The position numbers and the translations under genes are program-made. The notes beneath the pieces were generated by a model. The model was not told the origin of the DNA. It saw only the letters and a program-made list of their open reading frames with translations, and did no database searches. Positions 8,289 to 17,585 of a DNA stretch of 26,274 nt are shown here, piece by piece. How positions within the stretch are numbered: position 1 is the first letter of the stretch; every line of letters begins with the position of its first letter. Source of the stretch: a virus; IMG/VR virus record IMGVR_UViG_3300028610_001068, positions 1-26,274 of that record; one strand, 5' to 3'.

Positions 8289-9350
8289 TTAGTCCACCCC
8301 TACTTTAATTCCGAATTTCGCAGCGTTAACACCAGCCGGTGTCCACAGCACGTCAGTATCCGGATCAGTTTCGAGCACCCCAGTTAGGATTCCATATTCA
8401 TCCCACATCAACTTCTCCGACGCCACATCAGCCTCAGTCGCATTACTATCACACAAAACAATCAATGTTTTCGCTTGAGGATTAGTGACTCGTGTCACAG
8501 TCGTTACTTGGACTCCTCGAATCGTCGCTCCACTATACTCACTGTCGAGAGCGGAATAAGTGAACAAGTCTTTCGTGTCCAACACACTCGCGTAAAGGTA
8601 GTCGGTATCATCCCATACCTCACCACCGACGGCCACAACCGGAGTTTCATCCACCGCCTGATAATTCGTCCCCACCCCAGAAATCGACCAGTTCGAGGTG
8701 TCATCCCCATCAGGTATAATGGCCGGGATTTTCACATCACCTAAAAAGGTGTTGTTTATCGAACCCTGATCATCGCAAATGTAGATGTCGTCAACGATCG
8801 TGCCAAAATCACTCCAGCCAAACTGAAACAGATTGGTCCAACCATCCCAACTCCTCTGCGCCATATCAACACCCGTGCCCTCAGCAATAGTCTCACCATT
8901 GACACGAAATTCGTAGGCGCCTCCGGAAGACTTGGCAAGAACATGAAACTCAATATAATACCAGCGGTCGACTTTGAGACCGAAGTAAGTAAAAGGCATT
9001 CCATACGTCAGACGAACCAAGCCATCGTCAGACAACTCTATACCGAATTGAATATCGTTGTACGTATAGACTTGAATCGGGAAGCCATTCGCAGGCGGAC
9101 CAAGAAGCTTAATAGCAAAGCCCATGTACATGTGCTCGGAACCCGGGTTCAATGCAGGATACCTCAACCACTGACCCCGATGACCCCAACTCAGCGCACT
9201 CCCGCCATTACGCCCAGCCGTCATAGTAGCGTCCGGAGAACTGTAGATAAGATAATCCTCCAAATACCGCTTTCTGAGTGCCTGTCGCAACTGCAAAGTG
9301 GTGGACGTGATATCAATCCAGTCAAAACCTTCAGCCCATAGGAGTGCCAT
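8289..9350 (-). CDS. Lectin-like (LamG/ConA-type) tail fibre protein, paralogue B
   Basis: This 353-residue protein is the closest relative of the 7226-8287 product. It has the same motif order: EGFDWID at the N-terminus, MGFAIKLLG, RWYYIEFHV, FRVNGETIAEG, IDDIYICDDQG, FLGDVKIPAI, and an ending of AKFGIKVGVD. Equal length and colinear motifs show they arose by duplication, while frequent substitutions show they have diverged. The start follows TAACATG, with GGAGG about 10 bases upstream and overlapping the end of the preceding gene. Its likely role is surface or sugar binding at the tail tip; the ligand cannot be read from sequence. Confidence 0.6.
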   Translation of the reverse strand: MALLWAEGFDWIDITSTTLQLRQALRKRYLEDYLIYSSPDATMTAGRNGGSALSWGHRGQWLRYPALNPGSEHMYMGFAIKLLGPPANGFPIQVYTYNDIQFGIELSDDGLVRLTYGMPFTYFGLKVDRWYYIEFHVLAKSSGGAYEFRVNGETIAEGTGVDMAQRSWDGWTNLFQFGWSDFGTIVDDIYICDDQGSINNTFLGDVKIPAIIPDGDDTSNWSISGVGTNYQAVDETPVVAVGGEVWDDTDYLYASVLDTKDLFTYSALDSEYSGATIRGVQVTTVTRVTNPQAKTLIVLCDSNATEADVASEKLMWDEYGILTGVLETDPDTDVLWTPAGVNAAKFGIKVGVD

Positions 9351-9351
9351 G

Positions 9352-10398
9352 TTAGTCTACCTCCACACCAAATTGTACTGCATTGAGATTCGCTTCTATC
9401 CACGCCGCGCTGGTGTCAGGATCAGTCTCCATTATATCTTGAATCTGAGTGTAAGTAGCGCTTGCGATATTTTGAGCAGGGCGGGGGTACTCCGTCCCGC
9501 CAGACTTGACTTGTTGGATCAAATCGAGAGCCACATCGTCCTGTCGCGGTGAGGTGCAAAGTTGAACCCCATGCACGTCAGTCAAACCAGCCGGAACATC
9601 CTCGTAAGTAAACAAGGTCTTCTGACCAGTCGTGCCAGAAAGATAGGTGGTGTCATCATCAACAGGTTCATTCTCGTCAACCAAAGCGTAGCTATCACTC
9701 CCTCCAGAAAGCGTCCATTGCTCATCGGCTGTATCGCCATCCGGTTTCAAATGGAAAACACGAAGCGGTCCAAGGAAATCAGCACCAGCGCCCTGCGCAA
9801 CGTACATGTCATCAATCCGACTATCACCCGAACCCCAAGAGTACCAACGAGCGCCAATGCAACCATTCGGTGTATGAATTTCGGTATCAAGACCTGTCTC
9901 AGAAAGAACCGTCTCACCATTGATGCGAATTTCAACAGTTCCAACCGAATTGTCGAAATAGACCTTGACCTCAATATAGAACGACTGTTGCCTGTAACTT
10001 CGGATCGTTGCAGGTATGACCGCAATGTGCCAACCCTCAGTCCGGTAGTAAATAGTCCCATCACTGTGCAACCACAATGCGCCCTGCTGTTCGCGTTCGC
10101 TATTGATAAAAGTGAAAACACAAATGTGATCGGTAGCCACAGAAGTAAAACGAACCCGAAATCCCGTCACCCACGTTCCGGATATGTCGCTCGGTACAAG
10201 GGCTGGAGTTTCAATCCACTGGCCGGCTTCACGAAACGACAATGCCTGCCCCTCCCCGAAAGCATCGTCAGTGATGATGGCATTAGGACTCGTGGTAACA
10301 TTGACATAAGCGTATCGCTTAGCGAGAATATTCGCTAACTGCGCATCAGTGATACCAGTGCCAATCCAATCGAATCCTTCAATCCAACGCAATGCCAT
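9352..10398 (-). CDS. Lectin-like (LamG/ConA-type) tail fibre protein, paralogue A
   Basis: This 348-residue protein is the most divergent of the triplet. It keeps EGFDWIG at the N-terminus, a central jelly-roll with FYIEVKVYF and EIRINGETV, then IDDMYVAQG, FLGPLRVFHLKPDGD, and the end VQFGVEVD. I start it at the ATG at 10398 because this gives TAATG with the preceding gene and aligns with the starts of the paralogues. The ATG at 10413 would add five residues inside the upstream gene. The middle loops differ strongly from the two downstream copies, as expected if they face different receptors; that point is inference. Confidence 0.6.
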   Translation of the reverse strand: MALRWIEGFDWIGTGITDAQLANILAKRYAYVNVTTSPNAIITDDAFGEGQALSFREAGQWIETPALVPSDISGTWVTGFRVRFTSVATDHICVFTFINSEREQQGALWLHSDGTIYYRTEGWHIAVIPATIRSYRQQSFYIEVKVYFDNSVGTVEIRINGETVLSETGLDTEIHTPNGCIGARWYSWGSGDSRIDDMYVAQGAGADFLGPLRVFHLKPDGDTADEQWTLSGGSDSYALVDENEPVDDDTTYLSGTTGQKTLFTYEDVPAGLTDVHGVQLCTSPRQDDVALDLIQQVKSGGTEYPRPAQNIASATYTQIQDIMETDPDTSAAWIEANLNAVQFGVEVD

Positions 10399-11312
10399 TA
10401 GCCCAAACTCCAATGCTTGAGGTACGTGTGGTGTTCGTACACGTTACTGGATCGATCATGACCGAATCCAATTCTATTCCCACCGTTACTGAGGTAGGCG
10501 TCCCGCGCTTGTGACAAAAGTTCAAGCCAATTCGTACCATCGACGCTGAGATAAAACTTGTGATTGACGCTATCGTCCGCAAACCGAAGCCAAACGACAT
10601 CACTAAGTAATCCTATCGCCGTCCAATCAACGGGATGAGGAGCATCGTACGAACTATAGCTGTCCATGTGAGCAACTTGGATTCCTGGCTGCGCATCATA
10701 GCGATGATGTACGACAAGAGTTACCAGCTTACCATCACCGCTGTTCTCGATAGTGATCCCGCATCGCGGATATGTTGTCCCCGTCTGACGCCACAGCACT
10801 GAAAATGCGGCTGTCAACACATAAGGTGTTGATGGAGGTGTTATGTACTTCCCGCGAAGCTGGCTTCCAGAGCCTCCGTCAGCCTTCAACAGAATACTAC
10901 CATCCGCCACGTCCACCGTGCTCGCTTCTCCACCTTGATTGTACCAAGTGAAATCAGCGGCTGCGGCAAGGTCACCATTCGCTTTGAAAATACGGAAAGG
11001 CGGAGTGTTGTCAGGAATATAAAGCGCACAGAAATCAGACAGGTGTTTTTGCAACGAACCTTCAGTAACAATCACTCGCACAATCTGCGCGTCGGCGTGC
11101 TCAGCCGGCGTCGTGTTTTCGATGCCGCGCTCGACAGTCAACACGTGAGTGGAGCGAGCAGTCACAAGCAGCAACTCCGATTCAATGAGAATCCGAAAAT
11201 CGCCCTCAGCCGGAAACTCGGAACCATCGTCCAAAGTAAGACTGGTCGCTCCTGATGAAATCAAACCGTCAAGCGTCGATTTCGTATTATTGACATAGCG
11301 TTCTTGTCGCAT
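10398..11312 (-). CDS. Tail fibre-like protein, 300-residue family, paralogue C
   Basis: This 304-residue protein is the last of three tandem relatives. The N-terminal 100 residues share a pattern with both sisters: a start of M-x3-R-x-V-N-N, TLDG, TSLTL, FPAEGDFRI, a V-T-x-R-G-x-E turn, and a Gly-x-L-Q-K-H-L helix. The C-terminal 180 residues are beta-rich with WLRFADDSVN and SVDGTNWLELL, the kind of strand-turn-strand seen in DUF1349/ConA-like modules. A fibre role, with an N-terminal attachment and a C-terminal binding domain, is inferred. GAGGAG lies before the ATG and overlaps the end of the upstream gene. Confidence 0.55.
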   Translation of the reverse strand: MRQERYVNNTKSTLDGLISSGATSLTLDDGSEFPAEGDFRILIESELLLVTARSTHVLTVERGIENTTPAEHADAQIVRVIVTEGSLQKHLSDFCALYIPDNTPPFRIFKANGDLAAAADFTWYNQGGEASTVDVADGSILLKADGGSGSQLRGKYITPPSTPYVLTAAFSVLWRQTGTTYPRCGITIENSGDGKLVTLVVHHRYDAQPGIQVAHMDSYSSYDAPHPVDWTAIGLLSDVVWLRFADDSVNHKFYLSVDGTNWLELLSQARDAYLSNGGNRIGFGHDRSSNVYEHHTYLKHWSLG

Positions 11313-11318
11313 GATTTC

Positions 11319-12209
11319 TTACTCCTCGATCCATGTTGAGTACGAGGCATAAATCCCCATACTTTCTGAATCATTACCAGCCAGACAAAGTTCGTCAGGG
11401 CCTTCGTCTGACATCCAACCAGCCCACGCTTCTGAATGAATCTCAATCCAATTGAAACCGTCCGGACTAACGTAGGCTTTCAAATTGGTGCCGTCATTTG
11501 CGACTTTCAACCAAATAAAGTTTCCAGTGCCACCGAAAAGCTCACCAACATCACCAAGGAAAGTCGTTGGATCAGTCCACTTTTGAACCCTGACGCCCGT
11601 ATGGCGAAAAGCTAACACAAATAGCTTACCAGTGTCACTCTCACGGTAGGCGATGCCAAAGCATCCTGCATCCGCCGATACAACACCGCGTACTGAAACA
11701 ATGAGCGCTGAGGGGGAAGCCGGAACTACCGGCGCAGCTTTCTTCCAAACACGAAGACTGGGAGAACCCGATGGCGGCACATACAAAGAGACACCGCCAT
11801 TACCGTAGTCTACAAGAGTCGAACCACCTTGATTGATTGCGGCAAAACTGGAGGCTGTTAAAATACCACCAGCCTTGTCAACCAGTGTATTCGCTAACGG
11901 CGCATCACTCTCACCGAAAAGCGGAACACTATTCTGGAGATGACGCAACAAGCTTCCTGCCGTCAGAATGTGAGCCACAATTGCGCCATCACTATGAGGT
12001 GTGGCATCAGACCCTTCGTAACCACGGACACAAGTGAAAGTGTCACCAGTGACCGATGTGACTTGAATGATCTCCCTATCCACAATAATAACAAAATCAC
12101 CGACACTCGGAAAAGCCGAAGCATCCGAAACGGGAATCGAAGTCACGGAGCCATTTATAGCGCCGGACAAAGTGGTGATTGCGTTATTGACAATCTGTTC
12201 TCGCGCCAT
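11319..12209 (-). CDS. Tail fibre-like protein, 300-residue family, paralogue B
   Basis: This 296-residue protein has the same two-part build as its neighbours: an N-terminal part with TLSGAINGSVTSIPV, FPSVGDFVIIVD, CVRGYEGS and GSLLRHLQN, then a beta-rich C-terminal part with FIWLKVANDG and SPDGFNWIEI. The N-terminal half is better conserved across the triplet than the C-terminal half, which fits a common anchor with variable binding heads. The ribosome site and stop of the preceding copy form GAGGAGTAAGAAATCATG, and the same 18 bases recur before the next gene. Confidence 0.55.
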   Translation of the reverse strand: MAREQIVNNAITTLSGAINGSVTSIPVSDASAFPSVGDFVIIVDREIIQVTSVTGDTFTCVRGYEGSDATPHSDGAIVAHILTAGSLLRHLQNSVPLFGESDAPLANTLVDKAGGILTASSFAAINQGGSTLVDYGNGGVSLYVPPSGSPSLRVWKKAAPVVPASPSALIVSVRGVVSADAGCFGIAYRESDTGKLFVLAFRHTGVRVQKWTDPTTFLGDVGELFGGTGNFIWLKVANDGTNLKAYVSPDGFNWIEIHSEAWAGWMSDEGPDELCLAGNDSESMGIYASYSTWIEE

Positions 12210-12215
12210 GATTTC

Positions 12216-13118
12216 TTACTCCTCAATCCAGGTTGAAAAGACTACTTGACCGTCGGCGTCCTCAGCCAAAATGTTGCCATGCAAACCGATTTCATCCGGA
12301 GTGGCCAACCAATTTGTACGAGACTGAGTGAGTAGAGTAAGCCAATTCTGCCCATCAACACTGTATCGGAAAATGTGGTTAGTAGTGTTGTCTTCAATCT
12401 GCAACCAGAGAGGAGAAGAGATGCCAATCTCTATCGCCGCCACATCACTATCCCAAACTGTCGGGCTAGTCATCTTGGAAACACAAATCTGACCAGACAC
12501 CGCGAAGCTCAAGAGGAGCAGTTTAACCCCACTTGCATCACGAAGACCGATTCCAAAAGTCGAACCCTGATCCAAACCCACGTCACGAGGCATAATCCAC
12601 CGTGGAATCTGAGCCGTCAACGTGTAAGCTGGCGTTGGAGCCGCACGCTTATAAAAGCGAACTGAAGTGGCCGACGGGCCGGGCACAAACAGAAGCAAGC
12701 CACCGCTATTGTAATCCGTCAGCGTTGAAGTGCCCTGATTCACAGCAGTGAAATTGCTGGCAGTCAAAACAGCATCGGCGTCATCGACAAGGTAATTTGA
12801 TTTGGGTAAAGCTGAGTCATTGAATAGCGAAACACCATCACGAACGTATCGTTGGAGACCTCCAACAGTGATAATCTGAATAACAGAGACCCCATCTCCG
12901 TGAGTCACCCCTGTGGTATTCTCCCGCGCCCGCACAACAGTAAACGTATTGCTCGACACACCAGTGACAAGCATGATTTCATTATCGACCACAATCCGGA
13001 AGTCACCTTCCGCCGGAAAGTCTGCCGCGCTAATCACATCAAGACTGGTCACCGCAGCGTCAATCTGCCCGTCAAGGGTTGACGCTGCGTCATTAGCGAA
13101 TCGTTCTCGGCGTGACAT
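12216..13118 (-). CDS. Tail fibre-like protein, 300-residue family, paralogue A
   Basis: This 300-residue protein is the first of the triplet in transcription order. Motifs in order are TLDGQIDAAVTSLDV, FPAEGDFRIVVDNEI, VVRARENTTG, GLQRYVRDGV, a central KRAAP-containing strand region, and PLWLQIEDN with SVDGQNWLTLL near the end. It ends in WIEE like paralogue B. The ATG follows GAGG, and an intrinsic terminator lies just upstream. Transcription must therefore read through that terminator or start close by; I see no convincing promoter in the 92-base gap. Function is inferred as for its sisters. Confidence 0.55.
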   Translation of the reverse strand: MSRRERFANDAASTLDGQIDAAVTSLDVISAADFPAEGDFRIVVDNEIMLVTGVSSNTFTVVRARENTTGVTHGDGVSVIQIITVGGLQRYVRDGVSLFNDSALPKSNYLVDDADAVLTASNFTAVNQGTSTLTDYNSGGLLLFVPGPSATSVRFYKRAAPTPAYTLTAQIPRWIMPRDVGLDQGSTFGIGLRDASGVKLLLLSFAVSGQICVSKMTSPTVWDSDVAAIEIGISSPLWLQIEDNTTNHIFRYSVDGQNWLTLLTQSRTNWLATPDEIGLHGNILAEDADGQVVFSTWIEE

Positions 13119-13132
13119 AGCAAATCCTCATG

Positions 13133-13177
13133 TAAAAGAAATAGGCCGGATCGGGCCGTGAAGCACCGACCCGGCCT
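13133..13177 (-). terminator. Intrinsic terminator after the 202-residue virion gene
   Basis: On the minus strand AGGCCGGGTCGG pairs with CCGATCCGGCCT (12 bp including one G-U pair) around an 11-base loop, followed by ATTTCTTTTA. Stem plus T-rich tail is the classical intrinsic terminator form. It sits between the 13211-13819 gene and the first 300-residue paralogue, so it would reduce expression of the fibre and tip genes relative to those upstream. Confidence 0.8.
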
Positions 13178-13210
13178 TGGCGAGGGAGAGTTCCCTACAA
13201 TACACGTCGG

Positions 13211-13819
13211 TTACGCACTGACCGAATACGTCACCTTCAACTGGTCGTCATCCTGGACTGTCACCGCTCCCGATGCGAAACCGGTAACACACCAGAGGAT
13301 GTTTTCGTTGGGCGGAGAGCCCGCCGTATTGTCGCCCTTGGTGGCCGCATTCGGACCGCCGGCCAAGAACAAGCCGTACACCGCGCCTGAAGCACTGATG
13401 GTAAAGACCACCGGAGAGGCATTAGTGATAACTTGACTGGCCGCCGCACCGGGCGTCCAAGCAGGTCGAGTCGATTCATCGTAGCTCTGCCACGAGTCCC
13501 AAACATTGGAGCCATTGATCTGAGCATACGTGTCACCGACCGCCGGAGATGGGGTTGGGTCTGCGTTATCCACAAGTCCCAAGTACCACGTCTCGTACCG
13601 CGCATACGTTGCAGCAGCATTAAACATCGTGTTGAAAAGCCGATTCTTGGCTTCGTTAGTAATCAGGTTAGGTGCGTGATACACACCAATCCTCTCACCC
13701 GCCCGCCAATGCGCAACCCGAAAGGCACCTCTCGGACGCAGCATGTCAAAAACTTTCCTGGCGGGGCGGATTATTTCACAGGCCGCACCGTCTTGGATCG
13801 CCAGTCGATCATTACCCAT
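13211..13819 (-). CDS. Phage virion structural protein, probably abundant
   Basis: This 202-residue protein shows the pattern NLITNEAKNRLFNTMF, TWYLGLVDN, a W-x2-Y-x4-RP-x-W segment, and a final hydrophobic beta domain with VYGLFLAGGP. I recall this arrangement from phage proteins annotated only as structural. No catalytic motif is visible. The start is preceded by AAGGAG. Its position directly after the tape measure, with its own terminator, suggests a highly expressed tail or decoration component; that is inference. It differs from the two triplet families that follow it. Confidence 0.6.
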   Translation of the reverse strand: MGNDRLAIQDGAACEIIRPARKVFDMLRPRGAFRVAHWRAGERIGVYHAPNLITNEAKNRLFNTMFNAAATYARYETWYLGLVDNADPTPSPAVGDTYAQINGSNVWDSWQSYDESTRPAWTPGAAASQVITNASPVVFTISASGAVYGLFLAGGPNAATKGDNTAGSPPNENILWCVTGFASGAVTVQDDDQLKVTYSVSA

Positions 13820-13833
13820 GGTAATTCTCCTTG

Positions 13834-16800
13834 TTACAAAGTTGTAGTACCGCGCCGCAGTTCGCGTCTTAACTGAACGGCGATGGACCTAGCCGTTTGA
13901 CGGCCCGTGTCGCCGCCCTTAACAGTCACATTGATGTCGCCAATGTTAGTGACGCTCCCACCTACACTACGGTAAGTGGGCTGAACATTAGCGTTCATCG
14001 CTACAAGCTGCGAAGCGAATCTACTCGTCGCTTGCGCGTTCATCACATATTCCCCGCGCGCTAACCACGCAGGCACCACATCCGTGCCCACCGGGCCACC
14101 GGCCGCTAAGTAACGACCAACCCGGCCTCCATGAGCCGAAAGCTCAGGCGCTGCCGGTGTCTGCACTGACATCGACGCCGCCGCCAAATCCCACATCGCT
14201 GAAGCCGCTGCTGAAGTCTGCGTCGTCAGGCTGGACATACTAATCTGCGAAACCGCCGCAACACTAGTTCGAGCGATACCCGCTTGCTCTTGGACTTGCT
14301 GGGCCGCACCCCTGGCCTGTTGAAGAGCCCCCTGAGCATCTTGAGCCTTCTGAAGAGCTTCTTGCAACAGCGTCCGCAATTCACTCGCCTCAGTAGCACG
14401 CTGCTCCAGACCAACCCCACCCTCCGGCCCTCGGAGTCCTTTAAGCAACTTCGCCTTAGCATTAGCCTGTGAAGCCGCTGCGGCAGCATCCTGTATGTAC
14501 GCTTCCAACACCGCCTGAACATCGGCAGGTGGTTTGATCTGTTCAATGTAATCGTCATAAGCCGCCTTCAAAGCAGCAAAATCACTCACATCCAAAGCAG
14601 TCGCAGGCACAAGAGAATAACGATCCACAGCCGCTAAGAAATTCTCAACAACATCTTTCAACACCGGCTCAGACCACGCTGTCATACCAGTGATATCGTA
14701 ATTCTCTGGACTTAACCCTATCTCCACCCACTTGTCAAGATCGGCTTGGGCATTTTTCTGATGCGCAGTGATTTGCTGATTAGCAACTGATACCGCATCC
14801 GACATTTCAGCATATTGCCGAAGAATAGCATTTGTCTTACCAAGCTCACTGGAGAGAATCGACAGTGTCTCCTCGGCGCCCGCGCCTTCAACCATTTCTT
14901 GAAGTCGGGGTGGGAGTTGAGGAATAACCGTGTCCAACATGACACGAACGGCTCCAACACCTTGCTCAATCTGCGAACGGAAGTCAGCAAAAGTCGCAGG
15001 CAACGCAGTAAGCCTCTGCACCTGCATCTCGGTAACGCCACCCTCAAGAGCAGTCTGTACACGCTGCTGAAGCTTATCAAAAGCCATCATGTCCGCAACG
15101 TCAATCTGCTTACCACCGAGCCAGAGCTTGCGGAACTCATCGACGCTAGCAGAAAGTCGCGCTTGCTGTTCCTGCAATGCCTTAGGGTCCTTTGCCCCGG
15201 TCTTATCGAAAGCTTGCAAATCCTCAAGAATGCCCTTCATCAAGACTTTCATCTTGCTCAAGCGTCCAGCCTCCTTCGCCGCCTCGTCAGCAAGTCGCTG
15301 GGCCTCTTTAGCTTGAATCTTCTGCAACTCTTTCTCGGCTCCAATCTTCTGCCGCATGATGAATAGAATTCTTCGCTGAGCATCACTCTGTAGCAACGTA
15401 TTCTTGGTACCGCCGGCAATGTTTTCGGCTTCTTGAGCCGCTGCATCAGCACGTTGGAAGAGCGCCGATGCCGATGCTATCGCTTCCGGTGTTTGCGCTG
15501 AGCGCATGGCTTCGCTAGCTTCACGCGCCAAGAAGGCCGCTCGCCGCATATAGTTCTCGGCCTTTTGATAGGCACCCTCATTCTTGTTCGCGTATTTGAA
15601 CATCGTGTCCGAATAATCAGCCTCAGCATCGGCCTGACGCTCACGCGAAGCTTGTATTGCATCCGCAGCCGCCTTCGCAGCCGTCCGATAAGCAGCAACC
15701 ACACGCTCTTGAGACTTGACCATTGAAGCCAGAGTCTCTCGGGTGTCATTAACAAGCTCTTTGTTTTTGGCTTTGAGATCATCAATTGCTTTGAAGTATG
15801 TCCGGCGAATCGCCGCGGCCCCTTGCTCCCAAATACGGTCTTGCTCGCGTCGGGTGTCGTCCGCTTCCTTACGAGCTTCTTGATTGACCTTTTGAATCTC
15901 CTGAATCTGCTCTTCAGCAGCTCGGCGTCGAGCTTCAGCCGCATCACGAATCGAAGCAACCTCGGACGCCGACCGATAGATACCGACCGCAATGATTGCC
16001 GAAACACCCATCAACGCCAGACCGAGTGGTCCAAGTGCAGCGTTGGCAAGCAACGCTTTCACCGCAAGAACTGCCAACGCCGCACCCAGAAAGGTCACTA
16101 CACCTGTAACTGCTTGCAATGCGGCAACAAGCTGATTCGCCCCGCCAACCCATTGCAGAATCGAACCGAGTACCTGAGTCAATGTCATCCCCAACTCTTG
16201 TGTCAAAGTGACCTTGAGTTTGTTGATTTCATGAGTCAGTTTTTCGGCGGGCATTTCTTTGAACTTCTCCCACAGTTCATCAAGGTGCTCAGCAGACGAC
16301 TGCGCCATCGCCTTCACTGCGTCCTCATACGCCTGAGCATCGTCACGTGTCAAAGCCAAACTCGCCGTCAAAGCTCGGATTCGACGAATGGACTTCGCGT
16401 ATTCGGAGGCCATGTTCTTCGATTCATTGCTGATCGTCTTCAACGCACCGACAAAACCTTCGGCTTGAACAATCTGCTCAGCATTCGCATAACCCAATTC
16501 CCGTAGAACCTTCTTCATGTCCTCGGAAGGCTTCAAGAATGCCAACATTGCTTGACGCAGACCAGTAGACGCCTTGTGTGCCTCGATACCGCCGATGGTT
16601 AATGACACATAGGAAGCAGTCACCTCTTCAAGCGTAATACCAAGCTGCGCAGCGATTGGAATAATAGAACCGAGCGTATCCGCCAATTCCTTACCACGGA
16701 CACGACCCAACTGAATAGTACGGAAAAACTGTGCCGCAACCTGATCGGCATTTTGCGATGACATGCCGTAAGCGTTCAACACCCCTGTCATCAATAGCAC

Positions 16801-17580
16801 TGAGTCTTTCAGATCAATGACACCAACTTTCGCCAGCTTCATCGACGCTTCCATGATATTCGTGCGTTCAGAGACTTCGACAAATTGATTCGAGATCGTC
16901 TGATAGATGCCTTCAACAGCTTGCCCGAGGTCCACATTGAAGCGGCGAGCCATATTAGCCGCCTCATCCGTGAGTGTTTGAAACGACGATGTAGTCTCCC
17001 GCATCGAGCCTTCAAGCGGCGCCATCGTAATCAGCAGAACTTCAGAGATCGCACGCTGGAACTTGATCGACTCGCCAACCGACTCACGCAGAAGATTGCG
17101 GACCTGTGACAAGGCGCGAACAATTGCCTGTGTAAAAACAATCCGTCCCATCATCTGGAACGACATCATAAGCCGTTTGGACGAATTACCCGTCTCATTA
17201 AGAGCCCGGGTGCCCTTTTGTCCGGCTTGTGCCATCTGCTGTCCCGCTGAAGCCGATGATCGACCCAAGGCAGCCATACCTTGATTGACTTTGTCGATCT
17301 GCTCTTGCGTCCCAGGCGGCAGCCCGAGATTTGAACCTGTCGTCTGAGCAGCAGGCGTCGGAGTGGCAGGAGTTGTAAGCTTACTCAACCGAGCCGACGC
17401 TGTAGCCAATTGCTTCATAGTCGACAAGGCCGCTTGAGCCTGTGAATTCCACGTATTCAATTGACCAGCGTGCGTTTGCAGCGCAGTAGCCGACGTTTGC
17501 AACTGACTGTCAAGTCGTTGCAACGAATCAAGTGCTTGCGCTACATCGAAGCCAAGTTTACTGACAATTTCGTCGGCCAT
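13834..17580 (-). CDS. Tail tape measure protein (TP901 type)
   Basis: The 1248-residue product sets tail length and is ejected with the DNA. Residues about 170-385 form a TP901-type core, with Q-x3-E-x2-L, AANMARRFN, LLMTGVLNAYGMS, GRVRGKELADTLG and GIEAHKASTGL. Residues about 475-545 are very hydrophobic (likely two membrane-spanning segments). A long Ala/Glu/Arg coiled-coil region follows. The C-terminus has the familiar GTDVVPAWLARGEYVMNA. At about 0.15 nm per residue, the rule known for tape measures, the tail would be near 185 nm. The start has only a weak ribosome site and lies five bases after the preceding stop, so coupling is likely. Confidence 0.9.
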   Translation of the reverse strand: MADEIVSKLGFDVAQALDSLQRLDSQLQTSATALQTHAGQLNTWNSQAQAALSTMKQLATASARLSKLTTPATPTPAAQTTGSNLGLPPGTQEQIDKVNQGMAALGRSSASAGQQMAQAGQKGTRALNETGNSSKRLMMSFQMMGRIVFTQAIVRALSQVRNLLRESVGESIKFQRAISEVLLITMAPLEGSMRETTSSFQTLTDEAANMARRFNVDLGQAVEGIYQTISNQFVEVSERTNIMEASMKLAKVGVIDLKDSVLLMTGVLNAYGMSSQNADQVAAQFFRTIQLGRVRGKELADTLGSIIPIAAQLGITLEEVTASYVSLTIGGIEAHKASTGLRQAMLAFLKPSEDMKKVLRELGYANAEQIVQAEGFVGALKTISNESKNMASEYAKSIRRIRALTASLALTRDDAQAYEDAVKAMAQSSAEHLDELWEKFKEMPAEKLTHEINKLKVTLTQELGMTLTQVLGSILQWVGGANQLVAALQAVTGVVTFLGAALAVLAVKALLANAALGPLGLALMGVSAIIAVGIYRSASEVASIRDAAEARRRAAEEQIQEIQKVNQEARKEADDTRREQDRIWEQGAAAIRRTYFKAIDDLKAKNKELVNDTRETLASMVKSQERVVAAYRTAAKAAADAIQASRERQADAEADYSDTMFKYANKNEGAYQKAENYMRRAAFLAREASEAMRSAQTPEAIASASALFQRADAAAQEAENIAGGTKNTLLQSDAQRRILFIMRQKIGAEKELQKIQAKEAQRLADEAAKEAGRLSKMKVLMKGILEDLQAFDKTGAKDPKALQEQQARLSASVDEFRKLWLGGKQIDVADMMAFDKLQQRVQTALEGGVTEMQVQRLTALPATFADFRSQIEQGVGAVRVMLDTVIPQLPPRLQEMVEGAGAEETLSILSSELGKTNAILRQYAEMSDAVSVANQQITAHQKNAQADLDKWVEIGLSPENYDITGMTAWSEPVLKDVVENFLAAVDRYSLVPATALDVSDFAALKAAYDDYIEQIKPPADVQAVLEAYIQDAAAAASQANAKAKLLKGLRGPEGGVGLEQRATEASELRTLLQEALQKAQDAQGALQQARGAAQQVQEQAGIARTSVAAVSQISMSSLTTQTSAAASAMWDLAAASMSVQTPAAPELSAHGGRVGRYLAAGGPVGTDVVPAWLARGEYVMNAQATSRFASQLVAMNANVQPTYRSVGGSVTNIGDINVTVKGGDTGRQTARSIAVQLRRELRRGTTTL

Positions 17581-17585
17581 CTTAT

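Noticed and set aside
9562-10338. 258-residue plus-strand open frame opposite the lectin-like gene
   Set aside because: It is antisense to a gene with two paralogues, with low-complexity composition and no supporting ribosome site.
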